Of a stretch of 64,000 bases of DNA, positions 18,332 to 26,574 are shown in pieces. Position numbers and translations under genes: made by a program. The notes under the pieces were generated by a model. The model ran no database searches, was not told the origin of the DNA, and saw only the letters and a program-made list of their open reading frames with translations. The first letter of the stretch is position 1, and each line of letters opens with the position of its first letter. The stretch lies in NCBI RefSeq assembly GCF_034669705.1, contig NZ_JAXMOR010000019.1, positions 27,084-91,083 of the forward strand, in the 5' to 3' direction. The DNA is from Marinovum sp034669705. Its GTDB lineage: Bacteria; Pseudomonadota; Alphaproteobacteria; Rhodobacterales; Rhodobacteraceae.

Positions 18332-18359
18332 GCTCTTCCGCCCTTGCGGGCGTCCTCGC
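18332..18359. repeat. Short hairpin repeat, copy 1
   Basis: GCTCTTCCGCCCTTGCGGGC continues with GTCCTCGC; the centre folds as GCCC-TT-GCGGGC-type hairpin. A near-identical element, with one extra base pair, lies at 57927-57956. Both copies follow directly after the stop codon of a plus-strand gene and precede a further gene of the same run. Confidence 0.65.
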
Positions 18360-18402
18360 TCTCGCCGTAGGGTCGGGCGCGATGCAAGGGCGGGGGCCGG
18401 AG

Positions 18403-19596
18403 ATGTTGGCTGGCAAGCGGATACTGATGATCATCGGCGGCGGGATCGCGGCCTACAAGGGGCTCGACCTGATCCGCCGGCTGCGCGAGCGCGGCGCTGC
18501 GGTGACCCCGGTGATGACCCGCGCGGCCGAGGAATTCGTCACCCCCCTGAGCGTCTCGGCGCTGGCTGGCGAGGCGGTGCACCGCGATCTCTTCGACCTG
18601 ACGAAAGAGGCGGAGATGGGCCATATCCAGCTCTCCCGCGTGGCCGACCTGGTGCTGGTGGTGCCGGCCACCGCCGACCTGATGGCCAAGATGGCGGCGG
18701 GGCTGGCCGGTGACCTGGCGACGACCCTGCTGATGGCCACCGACACGCCGGTGATGATCGTGCCGGCGATGAACGTGCGGATGTGGCAGCACCCGGCAAC
18801 GCAGCGCAACCTTGCCGTGCTGAAGGGCGATGGCGTGACCGTGGTCGGGCCGGACGCGGGCGACATGGCCTGTGGCGAGTTCGGACCGGGGCGGCTCTCT
18901 GAGGTGCCGGAGATCGTGGCGGCGGTGGAGCGGCATTTCGCGGCGGGTCCGCTGGCAGGCCGGCGGGTGCTGGTGACCTCGGGGCCGACCCATGAGCCGA
19001 TCGACCCGGTGCGTTATATCGCCAACCGCTCGTCCGGCGCACAGGGCACGGCGATTGCCGCGGCCCTGATGCGGCTCGGCGCCGAGGTGGTCTTTGTCAC
19101 CGGGCCGGCAGAGGTGGCGCCGCCAGAGGGCGTCGAGCTGCACCGGGTCGAGACCGCGCGCGAGATGCTGGCGGCGGTGCAGGCAGCACTGCCGGTGGAG
19201 GCGGCGGTGTTTGCCGCGGCGGTGGCGGATTGGCGGGTGCAGGGGGCCTCTGAGAGCAAGATCAAGAAGCAGGCGGGCCAGCTGCCCAGCCTGCAGTTCG
19301 ACGAGAACCCCGATATCCTGGCCACTGTGGCGCAGATGCAGGCCGGGCGGCCCAAGCTGGTGGTGGGGTTCGCCGCCGAGACCGATGACGTGCTGGCCAA
19401 TGCCACCGCGAAGCGGGCGCGCAAGGGCTGCGACTGGATCGTCGCCAATGATGTGCGGCCCGAGACCGGCATCATGGGCGGGGCGGAGAATGCCGTGACG
19501 CTGATCACCGCGGCAGGGGCCGAGGACTGGCCGCGGATGGGCAAGCGGGCGGTGGCCGACCGGCTCGCCGAAGAGCTGGCGGCGGCGCTGGGCTGA
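18403..19596 (+). CDS. coaBC: Bifunctional phosphopantothenoylcysteine decarboxylase / phosphopantothenate-cysteine ligase
   Basis: Two consecutive steps of coenzyme A synthesis in one protein. The start chosen is ATG 18403 (397 residues), with GGGGGCCGGAG before it; an ATG seven codons earlier is possible. The N-terminal FMN decarboxylase (CoaC) shows GGGIAAYKGLDLIRRL, the catalytic His region EMGHIQLSRVADLVLV and PAMNVRMWQHPATQRN. The C-terminal CTP-dependent ligase (CoaB) shows VTSGPTHEPIDPVRYIANRS, VVGFAAETDD and the KKQAGQLP segment with the catalytic lysine. dut follows at 19648; the order coaBC-dut is common in bacteria. Confidence 0.96.
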   Translation: MLAGKRILMIIGGGIAAYKGLDLIRRLRERGAAVTPVMTRAAEEFVTPLSVSALAGEAVHRDLFDLTKEAEMGHIQLSRVADLVLVVPATADLMAKMAAGLAGDLATTLLMATDTPVMIVPAMNVRMWQHPATQRNLAVLKGDGVTVVGPDAGDMACGEFGPGRLSEVPEIVAAVERHFAAGPLAGRRVLVTSGPTHEPIDPVRYIANRSSGAQGTAIAAALMRLGAEVVFVTGPAEVAPPEGVELHRVETAREMLAAVQAALPVEAAVFAAAVADWRVQGASESKIKKQAGQLPSLQFDENPDILATVAQMQAGRPKLVVGFAAETDDVLANATAKRARKGCDWIVANDVRPETGIMGGAENAVTLITAAGAEDWPRMGKRAVADRLAEELAAALG

Positions 19597-19606
19597 GGGG
19601 GCGGGC

Positions 19607-19639
19607 GCCTCCGGCGGGAGTTTGGCGGGCAAGATGAAG
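19607..19639. repeat. 33-base repeat overlapping a ribosome-binding region, copy 1
   Basis: It begins GCCTCCGGCGGGAGTTTGGC and ends GCAAGATGAAG, immediately in front of the dut start. The first part is a small hairpin (CTCCGGCGGGAG). A copy with two mismatches lies at 58008-58040 in front of dgcA. The repeat tail AAGATGAAGGAG supplies the dut ribosome site. Confidence 0.7.
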
Positions 19640-19647
19640 GAGCGGAT

Positions 19648-20100
19648 GTGGTTTCTCTGAAGATCATGTGGGAGGCGGGCGCGGATCGGAGCCTCGGGCT
19701 GCCGCGCTACGAGACGGCCGGGGCGGCCGGGGCGGACCTGCGGGCGCAGTTGCCAGAGGGGCCGTTGCGACTGGCGCCGGGGGCCCGGGCGCTGGTGCCG
19801 ACCGGGCTGCGGATCGCGGTGCCGGCGGGGTTTGAGGTGCAGGTGCGGCCGCGCTCGGGGCTGGCGTTTAAACATGGCATCACCCTGGTCAACAGCCCCG
19901 GCACCATCGACAGCGACTACCGCGGGCCGCTGGGGGTGATCGTGATGAACGCCGGGGCCGAGAGATTCGAGATCACCCATGGCATGCGGATCGCGCAGAT
20001 GGTGGTGGCGCCGGTGGTGCAGGCCGGGTTCGATCTGGTCGAGACGCTGGACGAGACCGCGCGCGGGTCGGGGGGCTTTGGCTCCACCGGGGCCGGTTGA
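19648..20100 (+). CDS. dut: dUTP diphosphatase (dUTPase)
   Basis: Trimeric enzyme hydrolysing dUTP to dUMP and diphosphate, preventing uracil incorporation in DNA. 150 residues, GTG start at 19648 with AAGGAG four bases before. All five dUTPase motifs are readable: AGADLRA, RPRSGLAFKHG, NSPGTIDSDYRG, RIAQMVVAPV and the glycine-rich tail RGSGGFGSTG. The stop overlaps the next start (TGATG), so dut and the MoeB-like gene are coupled. Confidence 0.97.
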   Translation: MVSLKIMWEAGADRSLGLPRYETAGAAGADLRAQLPEGPLRLAPGARALVPTGLRIAVPAGFEVQVRPRSGLAFKHGITLVNSPGTIDSDYRGPLGVIVMNAGAERFEITHGMRIAQMVVAPVVQAGFDLVETLDETARGSGGFGSTGAG

Positions 20101-21158
20101 TGCTCTTGGTGCTGGCTCTTGCGGCGGGGATCTGGTTTGGCGGCAGCGTCCTGGGCCTGCCGCGGGCGGCGCGCGGCCCGCTGGTCGGGCTGCTCTTCGT
20201 CGCCGTGCTGGGCATCCAGTTCCTGTTTCCGCCGGGCCACGGGCTGCGCGTGGCGACCGGCGGCGAGCCGGCGCTCTGGCTGCTGCTGGCGGGGTTTGTT
20301 GCGGTGATCCTTGCCTATCGCCATCTGCTGGGCCGGCTGAAGCGCCGGGTGCCGGTGCCGGAGGCCGCCGTCGCAACGCCGGTGAGCGACGGACCGATGA
20401 GCGAGGCCGAGGTCGAGCGCTATGCCCGCCATATCGTGCTGCGCGAGCTGGGCGGACCCGGGCAGCAACGGCTGCGGCGGGCGCGGGTGCTGGTGATCGG
20501 CGCTGGCGGGCTTGGTGCGCCGGCCCTGCAATACCTGGCGGCGGCCGGGGTCGGCACCCTCGGGGTGATTGATGACGATGTGGTCGAGAACGCCAACCTG
20601 CAGCGCCAGGTGATCCATCGCGACCAAGACATCGGCACGCCCAAGGTGTTCTCTGCCCAGGCCGCGATGATGGCGCAGAACCCCTACGTGCGGGTCTTGC
20701 CCTATCACCGGCGGCTGACCGGAGAGGTTGCTGCGGATCTGTTTGCCGAGTTCGACCTGGTGCTCGACGGCACCGACAATTTTGACACCCGCTACCTGGC
20801 CAATCGCACGGCCGTGGCGCTGGGCATCCCGCTGGTCTCCGGCGCGCTGTCGCAATGGGAGGGCCAGATCTCGGTGTTCGACCCGGCCCGTGGCACACCG
20901 TGCTATCAGTGCATCTTCCCCGAGGCGCCGGCCGCGGGTCTCGCACCTTCTTGCTCCGAGGCCGGGGTGCTCGGCCCCTTGCCCGGCGTGGTCGGCGCGA
21001 TGATGGCGGTCGAGGCGATCAAGCTGCTGGCCGATGCCGGGGCGCCGCTTCGGGGCGAGATGCTGATCTATGACGCGCTGTGGTCCGAAACCCGCAAGAT
21101 CGCGCTGAAACGCCGGGCCGACTGCCCGGTCTGCGGCGCCAGCAAAGGAACGAGATGA
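20100..21158 (+). CDS. moeB: MoeB/HesA/ThiF-type adenylyltransferase with N-terminal membrane segments
   Basis: E1-like enzyme that adenylates the C-terminus of a small sulphur carrier (MoaD or ThiS). 352 residues. The catalytic domain starts near residue 100 (SEAEVERYARHIVLRELGGPG), has the nucleotide loop VIGAGGLGAPALQYLAAAG, DDDVVENANLQRQ, the Cys region GTPCYQCIFPE and a C-terminal zinc pair (CPVCG with the earlier CxxC). Unlike E. coli MoeB it carries about 95 extra N-terminal residues with two hydrophobic helices (LLVLALAAGIWFGG; ALWLLLAGFVAVILAY), so it is probably membrane attached. The stop overlaps the next start by ATGA. Confidence 0.9.
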   Translation: MLLVLALAAGIWFGGSVLGLPRAARGPLVGLLFVAVLGIQFLFPPGHGLRVATGGEPALWLLLAGFVAVILAYRHLLGRLKRRVPVPEAAVATPVSDGPMSEAEVERYARHIVLRELGGPGQQRLRRARVLVIGAGGLGAPALQYLAAAGVGTLGVIDDDVVENANLQRQVIHRDQDIGTPKVFSAQAAMMAQNPYVRVLPYHRRLTGEVAADLFAEFDLVLDGTDNFDTRYLANRTAVALGIPLVSGALSQWEGQISVFDPARGTPCYQCIFPEAPAAGLAPSCSEAGVLGPLPGVVGAMMAVEAIKLLADAGAPLRGEMLIYDALWSETRKIALKRRADCPVCGASKGTR

Positions 21159-23170
21159 TGACCAACCCCCTGCTGTCCGACTGGACCGGGCCTTTCGGCC
21201 TGCCGCCCTTCGATCTGATCGAGGACGCGCATTTCGGCCCGGCGCTGGACACCGCCCTGGCCGAGGATCTGGCCGAAGTCGCGGCGGTGGCCGAAAACCC
21301 CGAGCCTCCGACGTTCGCCAACACCATCGAGGGGCTGATGCGTTGTGGCGCGCGGCTCGACCGGGTCAGCGGCGTGTTCTTCAACCTTGCCGGCAGCGAC
21401 AGCACGCCCGCGCGAGAGGCCCTGATGCGGGAGTTCTCGCCGAAACTGGCGGCGCATGCGGCGGCGATCTATGGCAACCAACCGCTGTTCGATCGCATCC
21501 GCGCGGTCTGGCAGGCGCGCGAGGCGCTGGAGCTGACCGCCGAGCAGGCGCGCGTGTTGATGCTGGTGCACCGCAATTTCATCCGCGCCGGTGCCGCGCT
21601 TGAGGGCGAGGCGGCCGAACGGATGAAGGAGATCAAGCAGCGGCTGGCGGTGCTGGGCACCAGCTTCACCCAGAACCTGCTGGCCGATGAGCGTGACTGG
21701 TCGATGCCGCTGGCTGAGGCGGATCTCGAGGGGCTGCCGGGCTTTGTGGTGGCCTCGGCCCGCGCGGCCGGAGAAGAGCGCGGCGCCGAGGGCCCGGTAC
21801 TGACCCTGTCGCGCTCGCTGATCGTGCCCTTCCTGCAGTTCTCGCCGCGCCGCGACCTGCGCGAGATCGCCTATAAGGCCTGGGTCGCGCGCGGCGCCAA
21901 TGGCGGCGAGACCGACAACCGCGAGATCGCCGCCGAGGTGCTGGCCCTGCGGCAGGAGCGCGCGCAGCTGCTGGGCTATGCGGATTTCGCCAGCTACAAG
22001 CTCGAGACCGAGATGGCCGGCAGCCCCGACAAGGTCCGCGAGCTGCTGGCGGCGGTCTGGGCGCCGGCCAAGGCACAGGCCGAGGCCGATGCACAGCTGC
22101 TGGAGGAGAGGATGCGCGCCGATGGGGTCAACGAGGCGCTGGCGCCCTGGGACTGGCGCTACTACGCCCAGAAGCGCCGCAAGGCCGAGCATGATCTCGA
22201 CGAGGCGGCTCTGAAGCACTATCTGCAGCTCGACCGGATGATCGAGGCCGCGTTCGACTGCGCCCATCGGCTCTTCGGGCTGGAATTCCAGGCACTCGAC
22301 GTGCCGCTCTATCACCCCGACGCGCGGGCCTGGGAGGTGACGCGGAACGGGCAGCACCTGGCGGTCTTCATCGGCGATTACTTCGCCCGCGGCTCGAAAC
22401 GCTCCGGCGCCTGGTGTTCGGCGATGCGGATGCAGGCCAGGTTTCCCGAGGAGCAGCGGCCGATTGTGGTCAACGTCTGCAACTTCGCCAAGGCCGATCC
22501 GGCGCTGCTGTCCTACGACGACGCCCGCACGCTGTTTCACGAGTTCGGCCATGCGCTGCACCAGATGCTCTCGGATGTGACCTATGACATGGTCGCCGGC
22601 ACCTCGGTGGCGCGGGATTTCGTCGAACTACCCAGCCAGCTCTTCGAACACTGGCTCGAGGTGCCAGAGGTGCTGCGCGTCTTTGCCACCCATGTCGAGA
22701 CCGGCGCGGCGATGCCGCAGGAGATGCTCGACAAGGTGCTGAAAGCCGCCAATTTCGATCAGGGCTTCGCGACGGTGGAATATGTCGCCTCGGCGATGGT
22801 CGACCTGGCCTTTCACGAGGGGGCCGCGCCGGCCGATCCGATGGCGAAACAGGCCGAGGTGCTTGCAGGCCTCGGCATGCCCGCCGCCATCGGCATGCGC
22901 CACGCCACGCCGCATTTCGCCCATGTCTTTGCCGGCGACGGCTATTCCAGCGGCTATTACAGCTACATGTGGTCAGAGGTGATGGACGCCGATGCCTTCG
23001 CCGCCTTCGAGGAGGCCGGCGGCGCCTTTGATCCCGAGATGGCCAAAAAGCTCGAAACCCACATCCTCTCGGCCGGCGGCTCGCAGGAGGCCGAGGCGCT
23101 CTATCTCGCCTTCCGCGGCCGGATGCCGGGTGTCGAGGCGCTGCTCAAGGGGCGCGGCCTTGCCGCCTGA
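21155..23170 (+). CDS. M3 family zinc oligopeptidase (oligopeptidase A / dipeptidyl carboxypeptidase type)
   Basis: Cytosolic metallopeptidase that degrades short peptides. 671 residues from ATG 21155 (a second ATG follows directly), with AAAGGA in front. The zinc-binding motif HEFGHALH and downstream Glu are in LFHEFGHALHQMLSDVTYDM (about residues 460-480); later FVELPSQLFEHW and the loop YSSGYYSYMWSEVMDAD are typical of the OpdA/Dcp branch. It has no signal peptide. It is coupled to the MoeB gene by ATGA overlap and ends at a convergent repeat. Confidence 0.92.
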   Translation: MMTNPLLSDWTGPFGLPPFDLIEDAHFGPALDTALAEDLAEVAAVAENPEPPTFANTIEGLMRCGARLDRVSGVFFNLAGSDSTPAREALMREFSPKLAAHAAAIYGNQPLFDRIRAVWQAREALELTAEQARVLMLVHRNFIRAGAALEGEAAERMKEIKQRLAVLGTSFTQNLLADERDWSMPLAEADLEGLPGFVVASARAAGEERGAEGPVLTLSRSLIVPFLQFSPRRDLREIAYKAWVARGANGGETDNREIAAEVLALRQERAQLLGYADFASYKLETEMAGSPDKVRELLAAVWAPAKAQAEADAQLLEERMRADGVNEALAPWDWRYYAQKRRKAEHDLDEAALKHYLQLDRMIEAAFDCAHRLFGLEFQALDVPLYHPDARAWEVTRNGQHLAVFIGDYFARGSKRSGAWCSAMRMQARFPEEQRPIVVNVCNFAKADPALLSYDDARTLFHEFGHALHQMLSDVTYDMVAGTSVARDFVELPSQLFEHWLEVPEVLRVFATHVETGAAMPQEMLDKVLKAANFDQGFATVEYVASAMVDLAFHEGAAPADPMAKQAEVLAGLGMPAAIGMRHATPHFAHVFAGDGYSSGYYSYMWSEVMDADAFAAFEEAGGAFDPEMAKKLETHILSAGGSQEAEALYLAFRGRMPGVEALLKGRGLAA

Positions 23171-23177
23171 TCCCCTG

Positions 23178-23246
23178 CTTCTTCTGTTCAAAAATACCCT
23201 CGGGGGAGTCCTGCAAGGACGGGGGCAGAGCCCCCAAACTCCCCCG
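23178..23246. repeat. 21-base motif plus branched hairpin between convergent genes
   Basis: The motif (reverse complement GTATTTTTGAACAGAAGAAG) occupies 23178-23198. It is followed by a 9-bp outer stem CGGGGGAGT/ACTCCCCCG (23201-23209 with 23238-23246) enclosing two hairpins: GTCCT-GCA-AGGAC and GGGGGC-AGA-GCCCCC. The same 21-base motif stands in the other orientation at 39750-39770. It may end transcription of the M3 peptidase and the TraB gene. Confidence 0.75.
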
Positions 23247-23251
23247 GGGTC

Positions 23252-24232
23252 TCAGAATTCCAGCCGCTCGAGATCATAGCCACGCGCCTGCAGCTGGTTG
23301 AGCAATCCGCTCTCGCCCATCAGATGCGCCGCCCCCACCGCGACCATCAGCCGGTCTTCCGGCGCCGCCTCGATCACCTCGATCCAGGCCAGGTTGCGAT
23401 CGGTCAGCAGCTTGGCTTCCATCTCGTCAAGCATCGCCTCGGTCTGCGCCTGAGGCAGGTCGAGATGGGCAAAGGTCATCTGCCGCGACAGCCGCCAGTT
23501 GTCGGAATGCGCCTCGTCGAAGTAGCTGTTGACCGTGGTCACCAGCAGATCGGCGCCGGTCGCCTCGGGAAAGACGCCGAGCCGCAGCATGTCGAGCTGG
23601 TCTTCCAGCGGTTCCTCGTTGAACACCCGGAACACCGTGTCATAGGCCTCGATCGAGCTGCGCGGCACCTCGGCCTCCGCGGCCACGGCCTCGATCCGCG
23701 CGTCAAGCCCGCCGCCGTCCTGCATCAGGTCCATGGCGCAGCCGGGCAACGCCAGCACCAGCGACAGGTACCAGGGCTGCATCTTGGCCGCCATCACCGC
23801 CGGGATGCCGCGGCTGCGGGCGGCCTCGGCCAGGGCCTGCCAGTCGCCTTCCTCCAGCAGTTCGGGCAGCGAGGTGTCCTGCAGCAGGAGCAGCGAGGTA
23901 TCGGCGGCGAGGTTGCGCTGCAGCGCCTGGCGGTCTTCCTCGTTGGCCTCGAGAAACAGCCGCTCGGCGCGTTCGATGTCGGGCGTCAGCCGTGCCATCA
24001 CCGGGTCGAGCCGCGGGTCGGGGATATGGATCGTGCCGACGACATCAATCACCCTGTCGCCGCGGACCGCGCGCCAGCGGTTCCCCTCCGGGAACGGCGT
24101 CGCCTCGGCCGCCGCCGTCAGGGCCGCCTGCTCGGCCGGGCTCAACCCGGCGCGCAGATCGGTGCCCTCGCAGCTGGCCGCAAGCGCCTGCGGCAGAAGG
24201 AGCGCGAACAGCGCGGACATCAGGTAACGCAC
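23252..24232 (-). CDS. TraB/GumN family protein, secreted
   Basis: 326 residues with a signal peptide (MRYLMSALFALLLPQALAAS). TraB/GumN (Tiki-like) fold signatures: VVGTIHIPDPRLDP near residue 65, LFLEANEEDRQALQ, and the C-terminal MVAVGAAHLMGESGLLNQLQ followed by an RGY motif. The fold includes metalloprotease-like members (Tiki), with Glu/His residues of the GxxH and GAAH motifs present here, but activity in bacteria is not established. Three minus-strand genes (GreA-like, SelO) lie upstream with short gaps. Confidence 0.85.
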   Translation of the reverse strand: MRYLMSALFALLLPQALAASCEGTDLRAGLSPAEQAALTAAAEATPFPEGNRWRAVRGDRVIDVVGTIHIPDPRLDPVMARLTPDIERAERLFLEANEEDRQALQRNLAADTSLLLLQDTSLPELLEEGDWQALAEAARSRGIPAVMAAKMQPWYLSLVLALPGCAMDLMQDGGGLDARIEAVAAEAEVPRSSIEAYDTVFRVFNEEPLEDQLDMLRLGVFPEATGADLLVTTVNSYFDEAHSDNWRLSRQMTFAHLDLPQAQTEAMLDEMEAKLLTDRNLAWIEVIEAAPEDRLMVAVGAAHLMGESGLLNQLQARGYDLERLEF

Positions 24233-24253
24233 GGCGGGCCTCCGGGGGCGGGG

Positions 24254-24697
24254 TCAGTGAACAGCGATGATCTCGTGGCGCGCGCCGTTGAAGTCGAAGC
24301 TGTCGCCGGCGCCCAGCCCCTCCATGGCACGAAAGATCGGCGCGGCGGGCGAGATGCCCATCACCGTCTGGCCGTCGACCTCGAATTCCGGCGTCGCCAC
24401 GCAGACCACCAGCACCCGACCGTCCAGCTCGACGGCGGCGCCGGGGGTGATCTCGTCCTTGGCGCCGAAGTCGATCTCGTTGATCCGGCGCAGCCGGGCC
24501 TCGTCATCATGCATCGCCTCGTCCCAGGCGGCGGCCAGCTCGCCGTTCGACTCGGCGCGGCTCTGCTGGTCGTGTTCCAGCGGCTCGTTGCCGGGCACGC
24601 GGGCCTCGGCCACCAGGGTCTCGTATTTCTCGCGGGCCGCGTCATAGTCGTCGCGGGTCAGCTCGAGAAGGCGGGTCTTGATCGCGGATTTGTCCAT
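24254..24697 (-). CDS. GreA/GreB-type transcription elongation factor family protein
   Basis: 147 residues from the ATG at 24695-24697, with CGGAGCAGAC in front. A coiled-coil-like N-terminal half (MDKSAIKTRLLELTRDDYDAAREKY) has acidic residues at the tip, and a C-terminal FKBP-like domain ends VDGQTVMGISPAAPIFRAMEGLGAGD, as in GreA/GreB. Gre factors rescue backtracked RNA polymerase. The coiled coil is shorter and more divergent than in GreA, so it may be a paralogue with another role at the polymerase secondary channel. Confidence 0.8.
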   Translation of the reverse strand: MDKSAIKTRLLELTRDDYDAAREKYETLVAEARVPGNEPLEHDQQSRAESNGELAAAWDEAMHDDEARLRRINEIDFGAKDEITPGAAVELDGRVLVVCVATPEFEVDGQTVMGISPAAPIFRAMEGLGAGDSFDFNGARHEIIAVH

Positions 24698-24722
24698 GTC
24701 TGCTCCGTTTGCGTTGGGGGTG

Positions 24723-26204
24723 TCAGGTGCCGCAGAAGGTCTTGTAGGGGCCAAAGCTGCCGGGGGCCGGGCGGGCGTAGTCCTCGAGCCCGTCGCGCTC
24801 CTCGTAGGGCGCGCCCAGCACCTCGAGCAGCCGGGTGATCGGCCCCATGTCGCCCTCTGCCTCAGCAGCCCTCAGCGCCTCTTCGACCTTGTGGTTGCGC
24901 GGGATGTAGAGCGGGTTGACCGCATCCATTGCGGCTCTGAGAGTGGCCGGGTCGCGCCCCTCCGCCGCCAGACGGCTTCGCCAATGCGGCAGCCATTCGC
25001 GGATCGCCGTGGCGTCGTCGAAGAGTTCGATCACCGGGGCATCCTCGCCTTCGGCGGCCTGCGGCAGGGCGCGGAAGAACAGGGTGTGATCGACAGTCTG
25101 CCCCGCCATGGCGGCGTAGAGCGCGTTGACGAAGCCGATGTCGCTGTCGTCGCCCTCGGTCAGCCCGATCTTGGCGCGGGCGCCGGCGAGCCAGTGCGCG
25201 GAATAGACCTCGGGGAACTCCTCGAGCTCTTCGGTGGCCAGCCGGATCGCCTCCTTTTCATCGTCATGCAGCAGCGGCACAAGGGTTTCGGCCAGCCGGG
25301 CGAGGTTCCATTGCGCGATCACCGGCTGGTTGCCATAGGCATAGCGGCCGCCGTGGTCGATCGAGGAGAACACCGCCTTGGCGTCGAAGGTGTCGATGAA
25401 GGCGCAGGGGCCGTAGTCGATGGTCTCGCCCGAGATCGTCATGTTGTCGGTGTTCATAACCCCGTGGACAAAGCCCACGTGCATCCATTGGGCGATCAGC
25501 GCCGCCTGCCGGCGGATCACCGCGCGCAGAAAGGCGAGGTAGCGGTCGTCTCTGCCGGCAAGCTCGGGGTCGTGGCGGGCGATGGCGTATTCGGCCAGCT
25601 GGCGGACGCGGTCGCGCTCGCCGCGGGCGGCAAAATACTGGAAGGTGCCGACCCGCAGATGGCTGGCCGCGACCCGGGCCAGCACCGCGCCGGGCTTGGC
25701 GGTCTCGCGCCAGATGGTCTCGCCGGTGGTCACGGCCGAAAGCGCCCGGGTGGTCGGGATGCCCAGCGCATGCATCGCCTCGCCGATGACGAACTCGCGC
25801 AGCACCGGGCCAAGTACTGCCTTGCCGTCGCCCCCGCGCGAGAAGGGCGTGCGGCCCGAGCCCTTCAGATGCAGGTCGCGGCGGCGGCCCTGGCTGTCGA
25901 TCAGCTCGCCCATCAGGATCGCGCGGCCATCGCCCAGTTGCGGGCTGAAGCCGCCGAACTGGTGGCCGGCATAGGCCTGCGCCAGGGTCTCGGCGCCCTC
26001 TGGCGCGCGGGCGCCGGCAAGGATCGCGGCGCCTTCGTCGCTGTCGAGCGCCTCGGGATCGAGGGCCAGCTCTTCGGCCAGCTCCGTATTGAGCAGCAGG
26101 ATGCGCGGCTCCGGCACCTTGTCGCCCTCCCAAGGGACGTAGAAGCCGTCGAGCTCGCGGGCATAGCTGTTGTCAAAGGTGAAGCGCGGCGTGTGATGTG
26201 TCAT
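24723..26204 (-). CDS. selO: Protein adenylyltransferase SelO (YdiU, UPF0061)
   Basis: Pseudokinase-fold enzyme that transfers AMP to Ser/Thr/Tyr of proteins, linked to redox homeostasis. 493 residues from the ATG at 26202-26204 (MTHHTPRFTFDNSYARELDG). Family motifs: YAGHQFGGFSPQLGDGRAIL, LHLKGSGRTPFSRGGDGKAV, FVHGVMNTDNMTISGETIDYGP (Asn/Asp of the inverted active site). Prokaryotic SelO lacks the C-terminal selenocysteine; here the tail ends in FCGT. Proximity to msrA/msrB fits an oxidative-stress theme. Confidence 0.95.
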   Translation of the reverse strand: MTHHTPRFTFDNSYARELDGFYVPWEGDKVPEPRILLLNTELAEELALDPEALDSDEGAAILAGARAPEGAETLAQAYAGHQFGGFSPQLGDGRAILMGELIDSQGRRRDLHLKGSGRTPFSRGGDGKAVLGPVLREFVIGEAMHALGIPTTRALSAVTTGETIWRETAKPGAVLARVAASHLRVGTFQYFAARGERDRVRQLAEYAIARHDPELAGRDDRYLAFLRAVIRRQAALIAQWMHVGFVHGVMNTDNMTISGETIDYGPCAFIDTFDAKAVFSSIDHGGRYAYGNQPVIAQWNLARLAETLVPLLHDDEKEAIRLATEELEEFPEVYSAHWLAGARAKIGLTEGDDSDIGFVNALYAAMAGQTVDHTLFFRALPQAAEGEDAPVIELFDDATAIREWLPHWRSRLAAEGRDPATLRAAMDAVNPLYIPRNHKVEEALRAAEAEGDMGPITRLLEVLGAPYEERDGLEDYARPAPGSFGPYKTFCGT

Positions 26205-26574
26205 GGAGTACAAGGTGTGTCGGTTGCGGGGGATTTCCAAGGGGTGATCGCGCTTTCGGGCGCGCGGGCTGTGCCACAACAGGACGGCCCTGGGCTTGGA
26301 GGAGTGCGCTGGCTGGTCAATTGTGGGCGATTATCCTGGCGAAGGGAGAGGCCCCGGATCAAGTCCGGGGCGCCGTTGGAGGGGGGCCGGTGCCACGGAA
26401 ACCGCCGCCGTCCCGGGCCTGACCCGGGACCTCCCGGCCAACGACACTCTGCAACGTCGCAGTGCCGGGTGACGGGAGAGGCCCCGGATCAAGTCCGGGG
26501 CGCGGCTGGTTTGTGTGCCGGTACCACGAAGGCCACCGCTGTCCCGGGTTCGATCCGGGACCTCACTGTCAGAG
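26205..26574. repeat. Tandem pair of ~130-base palindrome modules between selO and msrA
   Basis: This 370-base spacer has no gene. Two direct copies of a module begin GGGAGAGGCCCCGGATCAAG (26345 and 26475). Each holds a 7-bp hairpin CCCCGGA-TCAAG-TCCGGGG (26352-26370; 26482-26500), a 40-base link and a second hairpin (GTCCCGGG-CCTGA-CCCGGGAC at 26410-26430; GTCCCGG-GTTCGAT-CCGGGAC at 26541-26561). The copies are offset by 130-131 bases. The linker GGTGCCACGGAA/GGTACCACGAAG is also shared. Partial copies occur at 6549, 6769 and 52931. Confidence 0.8.

Noticed and set aside
17539..20946. 1100-codon open frame on the minus strand across rpoH-end, ChaN, coaBC, dut and moeB
   Set aside because: Arg/Pro/His-rich low-complexity translation without motifs, running opposite five well-supported genes.
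26205..26574. CRISPR-like array between selO and msrA
   Set aside because: Only two copies of a 130-base unit with internal palindromes; no regular short repeats with unique spacers and no cas genes.
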